22,263 nucleotides of DNA from an uncultured Fibrobacter sp. GTDB taxonomy: Bacteria > Fibrobacterota > Fibrobacteria > Fibrobacterales > Fibrobacteraceae. The notes beneath the pieces were generated by a model. The model ran no database searches. It was given only the letters and a program-made list of their open reading frames with translations, and was not told the origin of the DNA. Shown here piece by piece: positions 20,368 to 22,263 of the stretch (positions are counted from its first letter, which is position 1; each line of letters begins with the position of its first letter). The stretch spans positions 1 through 22,263 of the forward strand of contig NZ_CALEFV010000065.1 in the NCBI RefSeq assembly GCF_937877005.1, written 5' to 3'. The translations under genes and the position numbers were made by a program.

Positions 20368-21165
20368 ATGAAACCACATACAGGTATAGGTGATTGGATT
20401 GCGGCGAATTATGAGCTTGGGACGCCGTTTTTGCAGCAGGTTCCCAGGGATTGTGCCGACTATTTGCTCCTGAATGCCCAGATTCGCGAGTACGAACCGG
20501 GCGAGGTGATCATCAACGGCGGTACCGCCGGCGATTCCTTCTGCGTTCTGCAGAGCGGCCGCGGCTTCATTTGCGGTCAGATTCTCCCCGATGGGCATTA
20601 CAATACGCTCGCGACCCTCGAAATGGGGACCTGCTTCGGCGAAATGTCCATTCTCTGTAACGAACCCACCAGCAATACCGTGATTGCGGGCGAGGACGGC
20701 GCGACCGTGCTCCATATTCCCCGCGAGGAATTCGTGAAGTTCCTCGACAAGAACCCGAACATCATGGTGTACCTGTACAAGGTGGTTGCCGACCGCTTGC
20801 GTGCAAAGAACAAGGCCTTCGATGAATTCGAAAGGCTTTCCCTTCTTGCCTCGGCCAAGGTGCTTCCGTTTATCGATTTTGCGCAGACCATGGAAAAGAG
20901 CCGCATTACGGGTACCGTGATGTTCGAATGCAATGGCGAAAAGGGTTTTATCGCATTCCAGGAAGGTCGTATCTGCTGTGCCAAGTGCGGCAAACTGGCA
21001 GGTCCGGACGCCCTCGAAAAAATGCTTTCCTGGGGTGACGAGACTCTTTTCAAGCTCGACACCCATCTCATGCCGGATATCGTGAACATCAACCAGATGT
21101 CCGATACCACGAGCCTCATTCTGGATGCGCTCAGAAATATTGATGAAAAACAAAATGCCCGCTAA
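20368..21165 (+). CDS. Cyclic nucleotide-binding domain fused to DUF4388 (PATAN)
   Basis: The 265-residue protein has an N-terminal Crp-type cyclic nucleotide-binding domain (about 20-145): YEPGEVIINGGTAGDSFCVLQSG, then TLEMGTCFGEMSIL (phosphate-binding cassette region), then VLHIPREEFVKFL. The expected Arg of the cassette (R-x-A) is replaced; the sequence after the Glu reads N-E-P-T-S-N-T-V, so ligand binding may be altered. There is no HTH. Residues about 165-235 form a DUF4388/PATAN domain: RITGTVMFECNGEKGFIAFQEGRICCAKCGKLAGPDALEKML, with a C-x-x-C pair. Such fusions occur in signalling proteins of delta-proteobacteria-like and Fibrobacter-like lineages. It starts 3 bases after the lipoprotein stop. 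Confidence 0.85.
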   Translation: MKPHTGIGDWIAANYELGTPFLQQVPRDCADYLLLNAQIREYEPGEVIINGGTAGDSFCVLQSGRGFICGQILPDGHYNTLATLEMGTCFGEMSILCNEPTSNTVIAGEDGATVLHIPREEFVKFLDKNPNIMVYLYKVVADRLRAKNKAFDEFERLSLLASAKVLPFIDFAQTMEKSRITGTVMFECNGEKGFIAFQEGRICCAKCGKLAGPDALEKMLSWGDETLFKLDTHLMPDIVNINQMSDTTSLILDALRNIDEKQNAR

Positions 21166-21206
21166 TTAGGGCGAACACATGCCCGAAATAGGGCGAAGGA
21201 AAAAAG

Positions 21207-22232
21207 ATGAATTACGCAGACGCAGGAGTTTCCCTGGCCCGAGCTGACGAAGCGATGGTCGGTGTCAAGAAATCCGTACGTACTACATTCAACGAAGGTG
21301 TCCTCGGCGACGTAGGCAACTTCGGTGGCCTGTTCACGCTGAACCACCTGGGCATGAAGGACCCGGTGCTGGTGAGCTCCGTGGATGGCGTGGGAACCAA
21401 GCTCAAGGTCGATATCGAAATGGGCACCCACGAATTGCCGGGCCAGGACATCGTGAACCACTGCTGTGACGATATCCTGGTGCAGGGTGCGCGTCCGCTG
21501 TTCTTCCTGGACTACGTGGCTACCGGCCGTCTGGAACCGGGTGTCATGGACAAGCTCGTTGCCGGTATGGCTAAGGCTTGCCGTGAAAACGGTCTCGTGC
21601 TCATTGGCGGCGAAACTGCCGAAATGCCGGGCTTCTACGGTCCGGGTGACTACGATATTTCCGGAACAATCGTCGGTGTCGTCGAACGCGAAAACATCAT
21701 CGACGGCAAGAAGATCAAGCCGGGTACCATCATTCTCGGTCTGCCTTCTACCGGTCTTCATACCAACGGTTACTCGCTCGCCCGTAAGGTGCTGTTCGAC
21801 GTTGCCGGCTACAAGGTCGACACTCTCGTCGACGGTATGGACAAGACGATCGGCGAGGCTCTCGCCGTTCCGCACCGCAGCTACTATCCGAGCCTCATCG
21901 ATCTTTGCAACAAGAAGATTATCCAGGGCCTTGCCCACATTACCGGTTCGGGCTATCAGGGCAATATTCCGCGTATCTTGCCGGACGATGTCGACGTGAT
22001 TATCGACCGCACCACATGGGACCCGCCGATGATCTTCAAGCTCATCCAGCAGGCCGGTTCTGTTGAAAAGGACGAAATGTACTCTACCTTCAACATGGGT
22101 ATGGGCATGCTCATCTTCATCGACCCCTCTGACAAGGCCGAAGTCGTCGCGCACCTCGAAGCCAAGGGCGAAAAGTGGGTGCAGATCGGCGAAGTCGTGA
22201 AGGGCACCAAGCAGGTGAAGTTCAGGGACTAG
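21207..22232 (+). CDS. purM: Phosphoribosylformylglycinamidine cyclo-ligase
   Basis: The 341-residue protein is full length for AIR synthetase (EC 6.3.3.1), which closes the imidazole ring of FGAM with ATP to make AIR in purine synthesis. It starts MNYADAGVSLARADEA. Conserved segments are VSSVDGVGTKLKV, HCCDDILVQGARPLFFLDY, LIGGETAEMPGFY, LGLPSTGLHTNGYSLAR and HITGSGYQGNIPRILP; the last usually reads G-G-G where this protein has G-S-G. AAGGA lies about 8 nt before ATG. It is 41 bp after the cNMP/DUF4388 gene in the same direction; that spacer has two TAGGGCGAA-like copies. Confidence 0.96.
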   Translation: MNYADAGVSLARADEAMVGVKKSVRTTFNEGVLGDVGNFGGLFTLNHLGMKDPVLVSSVDGVGTKLKVDIEMGTHELPGQDIVNHCCDDILVQGARPLFFLDYVATGRLEPGVMDKLVAGMAKACRENGLVLIGGETAEMPGFYGPGDYDISGTIVGVVERENIIDGKKIKPGTIILGLPSTGLHTNGYSLARKVLFDVAGYKVDTLVDGMDKTIGEALAVPHRSYYPSLIDLCNKKIIQGLAHITGSGYQGNIPRILPDDVDVIIDRTTWDPPMIFKLIQQAGSVEKDEMYSTFNMGMGMLIFIDPSDKAEVVAHLEAKGEKWVQIGEVVKGTKQVKFRD

Positions 22233-22263
22233 TGATAAGTGTGAAATGTGGAATGTGAGATGA

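Noticed and set aside
20290..22154. Two long minus-strand frames (20290-21153 and 21162-22154)
   Set aside because: Antisense to the cNMP/DUF4388 gene and to purM, both well supported.
1..22263. tRNA, rRNA, riboswitch or transposase genes
   Set aside because: None recognised on either strand by eye; no cloverleaf-like segment and no DDE or tyrosine recombinase motif seen.

Overview
The window most likely comes from a Fibrobacter-type bacterium. The strongest sign is the secreted lipoprotein at 10791-11753, which ends in a FISUMP domain (Fibrobacter succinogenes major paralogous domain). Other signs are fairly GC-rich housekeeping and envelope genes with GGAGG-type ribosome binding sites, and TATATTTGG elements upstream of genes. 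No rRNA, tRNA, CRISPR array or transposase was seen. The taxon is an inference from sequence style.

Left part (1-10.8 kb): an accessory, defence-like island, mostly on the minus strand and clearly more AT-rich than the rest in its core (about 2.6-8 kb). In transcription order from 9166 downward it holds a complete C5 cytosine DNA methyltransferase, a 797-residue protein with two GHKL ATPase/kinase modules, a receiver-domain protein whose C-terminus carries a HEPN-like RNNLAH motif, an HNH endonuclease, a 52-codon stub of a second C5 methyltransferase, and a DUF2971 protein. The first three genes overlap (8 nt and 4 nt), so they look like one translationally coupled unit: a restriction-modification operon with a built-in two-component-like relay. 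Further left lie a LlaJI/McrC-like restriction endonuclease that has lost its N-terminus at a cluster of palindromes, an ORF6N-domain protein, and a DUF4258 small protein cut by the window edge.

Between 9.3 and 10.8 kb, a KilA-N gene is flanked by 96-bp direct repeats. The repeats contain the start and leader of a small acidic protein gene, complete on the left and reduced to 17 codons on the right. The KilA-N gene is interrupted by an ochre codon, and a typical C-terminal tail continues in frame after it.

Right part (10.8-22.2 kb): chromosomal-type genes. These are the FISUMP lipoprotein, a secreted thioredoxin-fold protein with a CPPC site, a metallo-beta-lactamase-fold hydrolase, a minimal nucleotidyltransferase coupled to a large periplasmic ligand-binding protein, a small acidic protein resembling the one at 9.3 kb, an exported helical-repeat protein, a NYN-domain protein with an altered acidic motif, an outer-membrane barrel protein, an iron/cobalamin-type substrate-binding lipoprotein, a cyclic-nucleotide-binding/DUF4388 regulator, and purM.

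The best candidate for something undescribed is the methyltransferase / dual-GHKL / receiver-HEPN / HNH operon. A kinase-like sensor may control a HEPN RNase-type effector inside a restriction-modification cassette.
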